From: Lycorma delicatula
Taxonomy: Eukaryota > Arthropoda > Insecta > Hemiptera > Fulgoridae
Assembly (NCBI RefSeq): GCF_047948215.1
Contig: NC_134467.1
Coordinates: 36,374,520-36,438,519 of the forward strand
Length of the DNA stretch: 64,000 nt
Reading direction: 5' to 3'
Shown: positions 33,034 to 44,234 of the stretch, piece by piece
Layout of the letters: each line of letters starts with the position of its first letter
How positions within the stretch are numbered: the first letter of the stretch is position 1
Notes under the pieces: generated by a model
What the model was told of the DNA's origin: nothing
Databases searched by the model: none
Seen by the model: the letters and a program-made list of their open reading frames with translations, nothing else
Position numbers and translations under genes: made by a program

Positions 33034-33244
33034 TCTGAAAAGCAATAAGCAAAATTAAATAATAATAAAAATATGATTGTTACTCTCTATTAAAATCTTT
33101 ATTGTACATAACTGTGAAATAAAAAAAATAAAAATTTCAGTCAATAAGTATACAGTAATATTCTATTAAATTTCAAAACTGTTGTTCCATTTTGAATGAT
33201 TTTTTTACTTTTGTACGAGGACATTCAATAATTGAAGAGACAAA

Positions 33245-33545
33245 TTAATGTAGAAAAAAATTTGTATTTTTACAAAATGAGAATTTTACTACTCCCAATG
33301 ATGAACTAGTTTTTTTATACCTGATGCAAAGAAGTTTTTGTCTTGTTCTTTGAGCCACTTTCCCAGAAATTCTTTGATCTCCTGGTTGTTCCTGAACGGT
33401 TTTCCATGTAATGCCTCCTTGAGTGGACCAGATAAATGAAAAACTGAAGGAACCAAATCTGGATTGTACAGAGGATGTCATAGTATCTCCCAACCCATTT
33501 TTCCAATTGTTTCTTGGATCAGTTGGTCAATATCTATCATTTTAT
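33245..33545 (-). pseudogene. Mariner transposase C-terminal fragment
   Basis: With frameshifts the minus strand reads LIQETIGKMGWEIL, HPLYNPDLVPSVFHL, SGPLKEALHGKPFRNNQEI and KEFLGKWLKEQDKNFFASGI, a diverged version of the mariner motif HPPYSPDLAPSDYHLF plus the C-terminal helices. The third catalytic aspartate is lost (VPSVFHL). It lies just upstream of gene A's first coding exon. Confidence 0.65.
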
Positions 33546-33559
33546 TTAAATATAATCCT

Positions 33560-35200
33560 TTTTTGTTTATTTAATTCAATAATTCTAACTATAACGCATA
33601 CACATACCGTATGGTGGTACTAACGGTGATGGTCAGCACTAACTAAACTAATGTATTTTCACAATTTACGTAGAACAAGTTTTGCTTTTACAGTTGGCAG
33701 ACTGGTGTAGGTTAATGTACCAGGTGCTGAGCCAACCAGGCGATTGAGTTTGAGACCCAGTCAGACTAAGTTACTTTTTTACACTTTAATTCTACTGCTC
33801 ACCTGTGATGTCACAACATAGCAGACAAATACAACAGGATTTTTTGGGTGGGGAGTGCGATTATGCAAACATTTTTATTGTAAATATTGTTAAAAAGTTT
33901 GCCTAAGGAAACTATGACCTTTATTAGGTGAAATCTCGAGACACTGAAGTTGTTCTTGCTCTACAGCCTCAACTTGTAAGTTGAAAATTTAATGGCATCA
34001 ATGCCCCCATATATAGAAGTAATTGACCAAGTTTGGTCAAAATAGGTTCAGTAGTTCTGGAGATATAAAATGATTTAGATGCCAGCACTGAACACACACA
34101 CGCATGCGTGTGTACAATAATAAATGGAAAATCTTCATCTCTTTTTTGGGTTCCTTCGGTATTAAAATTTCAAGATCCAGTGAAAGCTGCATATGCTCAA
34201 ATTGGATCGATTACAATACTTTCCCTTCTAGAACTGTAGCTCTGCATTATTGCATTATTAACTGTAATTATAAAATCTATTAACAGTCTTTATTAGATCA
34301 TTATTGTCATTATTTCATCTATTAACTGCAAAGCACAAAACATAATTAATTTTTTATAAGCGAAAAAAAAAAATGTATGTACAGCAATAAAAATGTTTTG
34401 AAGGCCAATCAGAAGCAAATGACATGGGAAACTGCTTCTGCATGACACTACTTGGTACCCCATTCTTCAGATCACACAAAGGCTTTAGTTAAGCAGTTCA
34501 AGCAAGAAGTTTTGAACACCAGCTGCACTTTGCACCTTCCATCTTTTATTAAGATTAAATCCATTTTAAAAATCTATTCTTAACATCTTTTAAGTAGTAT
34601 TTTGTAAATTTACAGAATTAAATTTGATAAAAACAACATTCTAAATGAACAGATATGATGTTGATTGAATATACTTTTTGATTACATATTCAAAAGATTT
34701 TCAACACATGTCATTAACAATAATATTGTTGGAAACTTAGAACTTGAAGTTCTAATAACACTGGTCAACATGATTTTTGTCTCACGAGTACCAATAGGTG
34801 TACTTAATGCAGTTTTTTAAACTATTTTCAAATATGTATTTGGAATTTCTCCACCACCCACAGTTTTAAAAATTTTTTTTTTTAAATATTTTAAAACGTT
34901 TTTTCGTTCATTTGTCCATTGTCTAGCAAAACCTGCTAGAGCATTGTAAATATGACGGAACCATATGAGCTAACTCAAAGGGTAGCGTTGCTACTATTGT
35001 GCAGGTTCAGACATGTGTAGACATGTACAAATGTGATCTAGTGTAGCACACATTCATCAGAACGAGCCAGTTGTGAGATTGTAGCGAACCAGTAAACAAG
35101 TCATTGTGAGTGCTTTGTGTGTCTGAATTATTGTGTATTACATATTTACAACTTTATTTCTTTTAATTAGTCGTTAGTTACAAAAGGCCTAGAGAGTTGT
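33560..35200. other. Intergenic, upstream side of gene A
   Basis: No gene recognised. The promoter and 5' non-coding exon of gene A should lie here or further right, but no core promoter can be pinned down by eye. Confidence 0.4.
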
Positions 35201-35204
35201 TTTA

Positions 35205-36785
35205 ATCATCCTAACAATTTTTGTTATGTGTGTGGTGAAGGGGCGCTCAAGTCCCAAAGGTGAAACCTTAATCCAATAGTAAAAAAGTGTTATGAACTTT
35301 ATTTTTAGTGTAAAGTCGGGGGCCAAACAAGGGCCTGCGCCTCACATATCTGTTGTTTATCTTGTTCTAGGTTCTAGGATTTGGAGGGAATCCAAAGATC
35401 ACTCTTCTGACTGTTATTTCTGCCTAACAAACATGAAAGGAATTACGTCACAATCAAAACGTACAGTGGTGTACTGTAACTTGCACTCTGCAATGAGACC
35501 AGTTCCACACTGAATAATTGCCCATACCAAAGCCTCCAGAACATGCGACATTAAATGAAGAGAGCTCAGAGTCTGATAGAAGTAAGAAAGTAAAAAAAAA
35601 CAGATTCTGAAGATATAAATTTTTAACAAAGTAATTCATTTGAGTATCATTTACTAATTCAAGAAAATCTTAATGATCTCATATGAGACTTGAAGTTATC
35701 CAAAAAAACAGTCTGAAATGCTTGCTTCCCAGCTAAAAGGATGGAATCTTCTTCAAAAAAATACTAAGATATGACTTATTGTAATTGTCATTCTGAATTT
35801 AGGGACTATTTATCTGAAGAAAATGGCTTAGTGGTTTGTAATGACATTTTTTCTGTTATGGAGACACTTTGTAATGAACATAACCCAACAGAACGGCGAT
35901 TGTTCATTGATTCCTCCAAAGTTAGTTTAAAAGTTGTGCTTCTGTATAATGGCAATAAATTCCTATCACCTGTAGCTCACTGTGCTAGCATGAAAGAAAT
36001 ATATGAAAACTTTAAATTCATGTTGGAAAAGCTTCAGTGTGCTGCAATGTATGAATGGAATATTTGTGGTGATTTGAAGATAATTGCACTTATTCTTGGT
36101 CTGCAGCTTGGTTACACAAAGTACTGTTGTTTTTTGTGTGAATGGGATAGTAGGGACAGAAAATACCGTTTCATTAGAAAAGAATGGTCAAAACACGAAT
36201 CATTCATTTCTGAACAGAAAAATGTGAAACATGACCCATTTTGTAATCCTAAAATTGAGTATCTACCTTCGTAACATATCAAACCAGGATTAATGAAGAA
36301 TTCTGTCAAGGCCATGGACAATACTCCTGGTTTGATGTACTTAAAACAGAAGTTTCCTAAAATTAGTGATGCAAAAATTAAAGAAGGAATATTTGTGGGT
36401 CTACAAATACGATCACTAATGCATGATGAAAAGTTTGAGGAACTATTGAATCCACTGGAGAAAGCAGCTTGGCAAACATTCAAAAATGTTACTCAGAGTT
36501 TTTTGGGAATTCAAAAGGCGGAAAATTACTGTGATGTTGTGTCAATGTTCTTATAAAAATTTGGGTTGTAATATGTCCTTAAAAGTACACTTCCTGCACT
36601 CGCACCTAGATTTCTACCCAGAAAATCTTTGTGCAGCAAGTGATGAGCATGGGGAATACTTTCATCAGGAGATTTCAGCTAGAAAAGAGGTATCAAGGTA
36701 AATGGAATCCTAATATGCTGGCCGATTATTGTTGGACCATCATGAGGGATGTTCTACAGGTGAAATATAGCAGAAAATAATCAAT
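35205..36785 (+). pseudogene. Second copy of the multicopy unknown gene family
   Basis: Reads, with stops and frameshifts: SNHPNNFCYVCG-like start near 35200, DHSSDCYFCLTNMKGITSQS (35395-35455), SAMRPVPH, then a 167-residue open frame at 35771-36274 (LVVCNDIFSVMETL, RRLFIDSSKVSLKVVLLYN, WNICGDLKIIALILGLQLGY, CCFLCEWDSRDRKYRFIRKE), a second frame 36293-36556 (MKNSVKAMDNTPGLMYLKQK, KIKEGIFVGLQIRSL, EKAAWQTFKNVTQSFLG) and a tail reading SLKVHFLHSHLDF, SDEHGEYFHQEIS. Cysteine pairs in the first part look like a zinc-binding region. The same blocks, more decayed, are at 2745-4068. Function unknown; possibly transposon-derived. Confidence 0.72.
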
Positions 36786-36907
36786 TCTTACTTTCTAGGC
36801 GAGTCAAATATTTGAATATTGTGTAGTTTAGAATGCAGAAAGTATAAAAGTGTTTGAAATTATAAATGCTTGTCTCTCAGAAACCTTGCACGATGAGGAA
36901 AAACCAA

Positions 36908-37448
36908 TTTTTTTTTTGTCTTCAGTCATTTGACTAGTTTGATGCAGCTCTTCAAGATTCCCTATCTAGCGCTAGTCGTTTCATTTCGGTATAACCCCTA
37001 CATCCTACATCCCTAACAATTTGTTTTACATAACGTGGCCTGCCTACACAATTTTTTCCTTCTACCTGCCCCTCCAATATTAAAGCGACTATTCTAGGAT
37101 GCCTTAATATGTGGCCTATAAGTCTGTCTCTTCGTTTTGCTATATTTTTCCAAATGCTTCTTTCTTCATCAATTTGCCATAACACCTCTTCATTTGCCAC
37201 TTTATCCACCCATCTGATTTTTAACATTCTCCTATAGCACCACATTTCAAAAGCTACTAATCTTTTCTTCTCAGATACTCCGACCGTCCAAGTTTCACTT
37301 CCATATAAAATGACACTCCAAACATATACTTTGAAAAGTCTTTTCCTGACATTTAAATTAATTTTTGATGTAAACAAATTATATTTCTGACTGAAGTCTT
37401 GTTTCGTCTGTGCTATTTGGCGTTTTATGTCGCTCCTGATTCGTCCAT
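36908..37448 (-). mobile_element. RTE non-LTR retrotransposon, short 5'-truncated copy 3
   Basis: Minus-strand frame at 37458-36952 reads from RIRSDIKRQIAQTKQDFSQK to the C-terminus with VWSVILYGSETWT and MWCYRRMLKIRWVDKV, then the A tail. Only the last 180 codons or so remain. Confidence 0.88.
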
Positions 37449-38814
37449 TAAAAAACAAAAATATGAAAAACCAATATCATATTTGAATTAAGGAAAAAAA
37501 ATACTATCAGAATCACATATGTTTCTTCCTGAAACAAAAAAAAAATATTTTTTGTTCCCTAGTGTAACTATCCTGAAAAAAATGAATTAATTTGAAACTA
37601 AGCTATTTATAATTTATTATACTACTGCCCAAAAAGGTGTTTTTTGGGTATATATAAATTTGTTCCACCCTAGCAGCTCAACGGCCAAATCGATTTAGAT
37701 GTATGACCCCACGTTGGAATCCTTATGTTACAGGGAGTGTCATATAATATATAAATATCTATATTTAATTGTATCTCAAAGGCCACAAAAAATCTTATGT
37801 ATGATTCTAAATTGGTAGTCAATAGTATTTTCAGTTTCAATTTATTTGTATCGAAAATAGTTGTAAAATAGTCATGTTTTGAGTTCTGCTATGATATTAA
37901 ATGAATGAATTACAATAGTAAAATTTATTTTATAATTATTACATTAATATCAGCGTTACATTTTGTCATAATGTTAAGAATATTTATGTAAATTAATTTG
38001 AATGCTTCTATACCTCGTAAATTTTTGTTTAAAGTATAAATTTATTAGTTATTAAAAATATATGATAGTAAATAAGTAATGCATTTAATTAAAGATAAAA
38101 AATGTAAGTTTTATGTTACCTTAATGTATGTATGTTTTTATATTAACATTAATAAATACAATGAATATATTAAAATATGACTTACGTGTTATTTATTATT
38201 TTTTTATCTAATTATTTAGTTTATAAATATATATTTATAAATTTTTGCTATCAGTTTTTCTGAATGTTAAGTAACCACTGAGTTTTTAAGTATACAGATG
38301 ATAACAAATACAGCAGCACTCTTATATAATCTTTTTAAATTAATTAATAGGTAAGAATTTTTTTATTCCCCTCATTTATTCTGCATTTGTATCAATTATA
38401 TAATCATTTATTTATAATTACTTTGAAAGCATGATTTAATGTTTTATTCTATCTTCAATAAGAAACGCAGTAGATTAATGAAGTTTTTTTAGTTTTTTAA
38501 ATTACCAATATTTAATTAATTTTTTATTTAAAAAAAAAAAGTGATTACATATTTTTAACAGTTAATGATTCATAGGATGAATTATACAAATCAATTTTAA
38601 TTAATGTAAAAGTTTAATTATACATTTTATAAAAACATTAATAAATTTTTGCAATAGATTTTTCCAAATGTTAAGGAACAATTGCAATTTTAAGTAATAG
38701 AGATGAAAAACAAATATAGAGCTCTTTTATATAAAAGTTCTAGCAATCTCTTTAATTAATTGATAGTAAGACAATTTTTAATGATAATGATAATTATGAT
38801 TAACAGAACTAACA
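37449..38814. other. Very AT-rich intergenic stretch
   Basis: No gene, RNA or recognisable repeat seen. Confidence 0.5.
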
Positions 38815-39056
38815 AAACTACTTTTTCTTCTTATTCCATGGCATAGGTGTCTGTATCTGTTCTGGCCCTTACAGGCTCAGTTCATCCTATGATTACTCAA
38901 TCACTTCCTCGGTCGACCTACGTACTTCACTTCACAATAGGGTTATATATCATAACGTCAGCAGGGATTTTCCCTGATGGTATCCTCTCCATATGATCGT
39001 TCCACTTTTTCTTGTAATTTTTAATTCTCCAATTCAAAGATTCTACTTGCAGATCT
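38815..39056 (-). pseudogene. Fragment of another non-LTR C-terminal region
   Basis: The minus strand reads LNWRIKNYKKKWNDHMERIP, SGKIPADVMIYNPIVK and VGRPRKRL, the type of tail seen in RTE-like retrotransposon proteins. RTE copy 4 is inserted directly at its 5' side. Confidence 0.5.
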
Positions 39057-39383
39057 TTAATTTTTTTTTTTTTTGTCTTCAGTCATTTGACTAGTTTGAT
39101 GCAGCTCTCCAAGATTCCCTATCTAGTGTTAGTCATTTCATTTCAGTATACCCTCTACATCCTACATCCCTAACAATTTGTTTTACATATTCCAAACGTG
39201 GCCTGCCTACACAATTTTTTCCTTCTACCTGTCCTTCCAATATTAAAGCGACTATTCCAGGATGCCTTAGTATGTGGCCTATAAGTCTGTTTCTTCTTTT
39301 AACTGTATTTTTCCAAATGCTTCTTTCTTCATTTATTTGCCGCAATACCTCTTCATTCGACACTTTATCCACCCATCTGATTT

Positions 39384-40667
39384 TTAACATTCTCCTATAG
39401 CACCACATTTCAAAGCTTCTAATCTTTTCTTCTCAGATACTCCGATCATCCAAGTTTCACTTCCATATAAAGCAACGCTCCAAACATATACTTTCAAAAA
39501 TCTTTTCCTGACATTTAAATTAATTTTTGATGTAAACAAATTATATTTCTTACTGAAGGCTCGTTTCGCTTGTGCTATTCGGCATTTTATATCGCTCCTG
39601 CTTCGTCCATCTTTAGTAATTCTACTTCCCAAATAACAAAATTCTTCTACCTCCATAATCTTTTCTCCTCCTATTTTCACATTCAGTGGTCCATCTTTGT
39701 TATTTCTACTACATTTCATTACTTTTGTTTTCTTCTTGTTTATTTTCATGCGATAGTTTTTGCGTAGGACTTCATCTATGCCGTTCATTGTTTCTTCTAA
39801 ATCCTTTTTACTCTCGGCTAGAATTACTATATCATCAGCAAATCGTAGCATCTTTATCTTTTCACCTTGTACTGTTACTCCGAATCTAAATTGTTCTTTA
39901 GCATCATTAACTGCTAGTTCCATGTAAAGATTAAAAAGTAACGGAGATAGGGAACATCCTTTTCGGACTCCCTTTCTTATTAAGGCTTCTTTCTTATGTT
40001 CTTCAATTATTACTGTTTCTGTTTGGTTCCTGTACATGTTAGCAATTGTTCTTCTATCTCTGTATTTGAACCCTAATTTTTTTAAAATGCTGAACATTTT
40101 ATTCCAGTCTACGTTATCGAATGCCTTTTCTAGGTCTATAAACGCCAAGTATGTCGGTTTGTTTTTCTTTAATCTTCCTTCTACTATTAATCTGAGGCCT
40201 AAAATTGCTTCCCTTGTCCCTATACTTTTCCTGAAACCAAATTGGTCTTCTCCTAACACTTCTTCCACTCTCCTCTCAATTCTTCTGTATAGAATTCTAG
40301 TTAAGATTTTTGATGCATGACTAGTTAAACTAATTGTTCTGTATTCTTCACATTTATCTGCCCCTGCTTTCTTTGGTATCATGACTATAACACTATTTTT
40401 GAAGTCTGACGGAAATTCCCCTTTTTCATAAATATTACACACCAGTTTGTATAATCTATCAATCGCTTCCTCACCTGCACTGCGCAGTAATTCTACAGGT
40501 ATTCCATCTATTCCAACAGCCTTTCTGCCATTTAAATCTTTTAATGCTCCCTTAAATTCAGATCTCAGTATTGTTTCTCCCATTTCATCCTCCTCAACTT
40601 CCTCTTCTTCCTCTATAACACCATTTTCTAAATCATTTCCTCCGTGTAACTCTTCAATATATTCCAC
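39384..40667 (-). CDS. RTE reverse transcriptase domain
   Basis: 427 residues with RT motifs in order: GRKAVGIDGIPVELLR, SDFKNSVIVMIPKKAGADKC, EYRTISLTSHASKILTRI, DQFGFRKSIGTREAI, AFIDLEKAFDNVDW, GVRKGCSLSPLLFNLYMEL, MLRFADDIVILAES (catalytic FADD), YRMKINKKKTKVM, EEFCYLGSRITKDG. Reverse transcribes element RNA at the nicked target. Truncated at the C-terminus by the frameshift near 39413; the remaining C-terminal zinc-finger-like region is in another frame (39408-39133). Confidence 0.9.
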   Translation of the reverse strand: MEYIEELHGGNDLENGVIEEEEEVEEDEMGETILRSEFKGALKDLNGRKAVGIDGIPVELLRSAGEEAIDRLYKLVCNIYEKGEFPSDFKNSVIVMIPKKAGADKCEEYRTISLTSHASKILTRILYRRIERRVEEVLGEDQFGFRKSIGTREAILGLRLIVEGRLKKNKPTYLAFIDLEKAFDNVDWNKMFSILKKLGFKYRDRRTIANMYRNQTETVIIEEHKKEALIRKGVRKGCSLSPLLFNLYMELAVNDAKEQFRFGVTVQGEKIKMLRFADDIVILAESKKDLEETMNGIDEVLRKNYRMKINKKKTKVMKCSRNNKDGPLNVKIGGEKIMEVEEFCYLGSRITKDGRSRSDIKCRIAQAKRAFSKKYNLFTSKINLNVRKRFLKVYVWSVALYGSETWMIGVSEKKRLEALKCGAIGEC

Positions 40668-40694
40668 CCATCTATCGACTTTACCTTTCGTATT

Positions 40695-41612
40695 TTATAT
40701 TGGTGTACCATCTTTGTTTAACACATTATTAGATTTTAATTTATGTACCCCAAAATTTTCCTTAACTTTCCTGTATGCTCCGTCTATTTTACCAATGTTC
40801 ATTTCTCTTTCCACTTCTGAATACTTTTCTTTAATCCACTCTTCTTTCGCCAGTTTGCACTTCCTGTTTATAGCATTTCTTAATTGCCGATAGTTCCTTT
40901 TACTTTCTTCATCACTAGCATTCTTATATTTTCTATGTTCATCCATCAGCTGCAATATATCGTCTGAAACCCAAGGTTTTCTGCCAGTTCTCTTTATTTC
41001 GCCTAAGTTTACTTCTGCTGATTTAAGAATTTCTTTTTTAACATTCTCCCATTCTTCTTCTACATTTTCTACCTTATCTTTTTTACTCAGACCTCTTGCG
41101 ATGTCCTCCTCAAAAATCTTCTTTACCTCCTCTTCCTCAAGATTCTCTAAATTCCACCGACTCATCTGACACCTTTTCTTCAGGTTTTTAAACCCCAATC
41201 TACATTTCATTATCACCAAATTATGGTCGCTATCAATGTCTGCTCCAGGGTAAGTTTTGCAGTCAACGAGTTGATTTCTAAATCTTTGCTTAACCATGAT
41301 ATAATCTATCTGATACCTTGCAGTATCGCCTGGTTTTTTCCAAGTGTATATTCTTCTATTATGATTTTTAAATTGGGTGTTGGCAATTACTAAATTATAC
41401 TTCGTGCAAAACTCTATAAGTCGGTCCCCTCTTTCATTCCTTTTGCCCAGCCCGTATTCACCCACTATATTTCCTTCCTTGCCTTTTCCAATGCTTGCAT
41501 TCCAATTTCCAACTATTATTAAATTTTCATCTCCTTTTACGTGTTTAATTGCTTCATCAATCTCTTCGTATGCACACTCTACCTCATCATCATCATGGGC
41601 GCTTGTAGGCAT
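40695..41612 (-). CDS. RTE endonuclease domain and linker
   Basis: Encodes the APE-type endonuclease that nicks the target: LIIVGNWNASIGKGKEGNIV, GEYGLGKRNERGDRLIEFC, NLVIANTQFKNHNRRIYTW, YQIDYIMVKQRFRNQLVDCK and GADIDSDHNLVIMK (catalytic SDH). These motifs match the RTE/BovB clade closely. The first endonuclease motifs are cut off by 5' truncation. The same frame continues after a single stop into the RT frame. Confidence 0.85.
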   Translation of the reverse strand: MPTSAHDDDEVECAYEEIDEAIKHVKGDENLIIVGNWNASIGKGKEGNIVGEYGLGKRNERGDRLIEFCTKYNLVIANTQFKNHNRRIYTWKKPGDTARYQIDYIMVKQRFRNQLVDCKTYPGADIDSDHNLVIMKCRLGFKNLKKRCQMSRWNLENLEEEEVKKIFEEDIARGLSKKDKVENVEEEWENVKKEILKSAEVNLGEIKRTGRKPWVSDDILQLMDEHRKYKNASDEESKRNYRQLRNAINRKCKLAKEEWIKEKYSEVEREMNIGKIDGAYRKVKENFGVHKLKSNNVLNKDGTPI

Positions 41613-41756
41613 ATAGACGTTAACAATCGTTGTCGGTTTTGGTTTTGATTATTCTTTAATAATCTTATAATTTCTTATCCTGTCTAATCTTGTATAATAA
41701 ACTTTCACAGCTTTTAAAAAAGTGCATCTCTGTTGTTTGGATTCGAATTTTTCCTT

Positions 41757-42098
41757 TTTAACCAGAACCCAGGTTCGCTTTCATATATTGAGTGAAAGAA
41801 ATAAAAACGGCCAAAAAATTATCAGATGCATTACGGTACGCAAGCGTACTGCCGGGTTAATTATCTGCAATAACTCGATTGTTTCTCAACGGATTTTTAC
41901 AAATAAGGTATCATTTTGTTCAAAATAAAATACTTAATAAATAAAAATTTTATCAAACAAATTATATTGAAGATTAAATCATTAAGTTGGCCGCCATTTT
42001 GAAAATTTTCAAGGTGACGTTTTAACAATTTTTTATTTTGTAGAATAAGATGCTAATCTTAGATTGGTCATATCAAATTAAAGTATGTTTACTCTTAG
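41757..42098. repeat. Left arm of a large inverted repeat
   Basis: About 340 bp beginning TTAACCAGAACCCAGG and ending TGTTTACTCTTAG. Its reverse complement is at 43025-43377 with a few differences and short indels. The sequence is not coding. Confidence 0.9.
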
Positions 42099-42968
42099 AA
42101 ATAATTTTTTGGTTGAAAATCACAAAATGGCGTTCCAGAAAGTAGACAAAACAAAATATAGCTTACGTCGATATGAACTTTTTTGATAATTTTGGTGTCC
42201 TGATTCGGGATCCCAATCCCGTAGAGGTAAGACGTTACCAGTTGCCACACCACCCCCTCCGTTCCAAGTCCTGAGAAGCTTTACCGGAGGTCGTCTTTAG
42301 ACCCTCTGATTACATCTCACAATCAGCCATCTTAATGCCACCGGTGTAAATACCTCGGCAGACATTTACATCAGTAAAATACATATCAAATTTCCCCTTC
42401 ACGTAGGCCTCAAATGGGCAGATCAAGACTTGATGTACTCGACATCGCAATCATGAAGGCGACAACAACTCCGGTCATAATTGAAACAATAGAAGACCAC
42501 AGCTCGGATCACTCTCCTGTCTTATTGAAATTGGGCCAAGCAGGGGGCGGCCTAGACCCCTCGATTATCCCCCGAATGTCAGTGAATTGGAAAAGGTTGT
42601 ATGAAACTCTCCAACAGGATTACAGACCAGCGCATCCTGAACTCCTGATCACACCGGAGGAAATCGACTATACGTTCGAAGCGTCACATCGTCAATGACC
42701 GAGGGTCTGTCAAACAGCTCTACGGAAAAGATGACGAGGCCTGTCCGTAATAATCTCTCACCTCACGTCTCTGATCCTATAGCAGAAAGGCGCCGACTGA
42801 GGAGGTGATACCGAATCACCCGATGATAAAAGGGCTTTTTATATTCAAAAGGACAGAGTGAAACAGCTGCTGGCACAACATCGAGAGGATTCATGGAATG
42901 AATACCTCGCCATGGTCTCAAACGACCACTCCTCGGTATTCAGGCTAAACAAAAAACTAAGAGAAGAA

Positions 42969-43025
42969 AGAAGCCCCACCACTTGGTTGTGGGGCGTTGC
43001 CCCACAACCAAGTGGTGGGGCTTCT
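42969..43025. repeat. Perfect 27-bp-arm palindrome, 3-bp loop
   Basis: Arms at 42969-42995 and 42999-43025 are exact reverse complements (starting AGAAGCCCCACC), with GTT in the middle. It joins the Jockey linker to the right arm of the large inverted repeat. Confidence 0.97.
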
Positions 43026-43377
43026 CTAAGAGTAAACATACTTTAATTTGATATGACCAATCTAAGATTAGGATCTTATTCTACAAAATAGAAAATTGTT
43101 AAAACGTCACCTTGAAAATTTTCAAAATGGCGGCCAACTTAATGATTTAATCTTCAATATAATTTAATAATTTGTTTAATAAAATTTTTATTTATTAAAA
43201 AATTTATTAAGTATTTTATTTTGAACAAAATGATACCTTATTTTCAAATATCCGTTGAGAAACAATCAGATAATTAACCCGGCAGTACGCTTGCGTACCG
43301 TAATGCATCTGATAATTTTTTGCCCGTTTTTATTTCTTTCACTCAATATATGAAAGCGAACCTGGGTTCTGGTTAAA
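43025..43377. repeat. Right arm of the large inverted repeat
   Basis: Reverse complement of 41757-42098. Ends CCTGGGTTCTGGTTAA. Confidence 0.9.
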
Positions 43378-43589
43378 TTCCGGTGATTTCACCGACACCC
43401 TGGAGAACCAATTTACTCCAAATCTCCGCCCCCCAGAATGACGACTACACAACCGAGGTGGAGTCCTTCCTCGTAGATAATTTAGCACAGGCAAAGGTGG
43501 TATGCCAACCCAAACCTGAGAAAAGTCTGCTGTTTCCCCAGAATTACAGTAAAAACCTCTCAAAGGACACCGTTTTGGAACAGTAGAAA

Positions 43590-43792
43590 ACATTTTAAAA
43601 AATGTTCCATCTGAAGGACATTCTGGTTTCTGAGTTCCAACACTGCTATGAAGAATAGGAAAACCGTTTGATGCATTGCGTGGTTCCCGAGGAAACTATT
43701 TCGAAGGTGATAGAGTCTATGTATAATTGGATTGTAAATAAAATTTCTCTGAACCGGTCTCATTGCTTTATTTACAGACCTCGTATTCATAC
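43590..43792 (+). pseudogene. Mariner C-terminal fragment with right terminal repeat
   Basis: The plus strand reads SEFQHCYEE, then in another frame GDRVYV, and ends with a repeat-like GCTTTATTTACAGACCTCGTA. This is the typical 3' end of a mariner transposase gene. No catalytic region is left. Confidence 0.6.
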
Positions 43793-44234
43793 ATGAAAGA
43801 ACTACTTTAAAATGTTTGAACCGTAAATCATGATAAAAACGTTTTACAAAATATCGTATCGCTTATTAATTGACTATGTAACAAAATACACGACAGACGC
43901 CAAAAGAACCGGTACGGAGAGGCAGAACCACAGAACTGAACTTTACATATATGGAAAAGGAAAAGAGAAACAAAATAAAAATTTTGTTTTTCAGTCATGA
44001 TACTGTAAACACAAAAATTTTCTGTTCTCAAAAATCGGATAGTGTTTGTTTGAATTTCATATTATTTTAATGTTAATTAAATAATCAAAACTCATAATTA
44101 AAATTGTTGTATTTATTTCATTTCATAAACTGAAGTAGTTTAAATAAATAAAAACATCAGTATTAACAAATATACAGTACTGTTCATAATGGGCTGCCTA
44201 TGAGGTGACTTTCAATCCGTAGATCATCTTTGTT

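Larger units (their letters stand above)
39061..41652 (-). mobile_element. RTE non-LTR retrotransposon, longest copy (4), nearly intact
   Basis: Runs from inside the AP endonuclease to the A tail, about 2.6 kb. A possible 7-bp duplication TCTTTAA lies at 39054-39060 and 41653-41659. Relative to a continuous frame I see only a stop after GTPI (about 40695), a one-base loss in the AAAAGC run near 39413, and a CGA to TGA change at the end of the 39408-39133 frame. This is the youngest-looking RTE copy here. It lacks the start of the endonuclease, so it is 5'-truncated. Confidence 0.9.
42185..43590 (+). mobile_element. Jockey-clade non-LTR fragment, interrupted by the right arm
   Basis: The plus strand reads the end of the endonuclease and the EN-RT linker: RLDVLDIAIMKATTTPVIIE, DHSSDHSPVLLKLGQAGG, then DRVKQLLAQHREDSWNEYLA and SVFRLNKKLREERSPTT up to 42980. 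Immediately after the right arm it resumes FTDTLENQFTPNLRPPQNDD and EVESFLVDNL from 43386. So the segment 42990-43377 sits inside the element, within or next to the ERSPTT codons. Several stops; dead. Confidence 0.75.

Noticed and set aside
40036..40893. Plus-strand open frames over the RTE copy
   Set aside because: Antisense shadows of the RTE coding frame on the minus strand.
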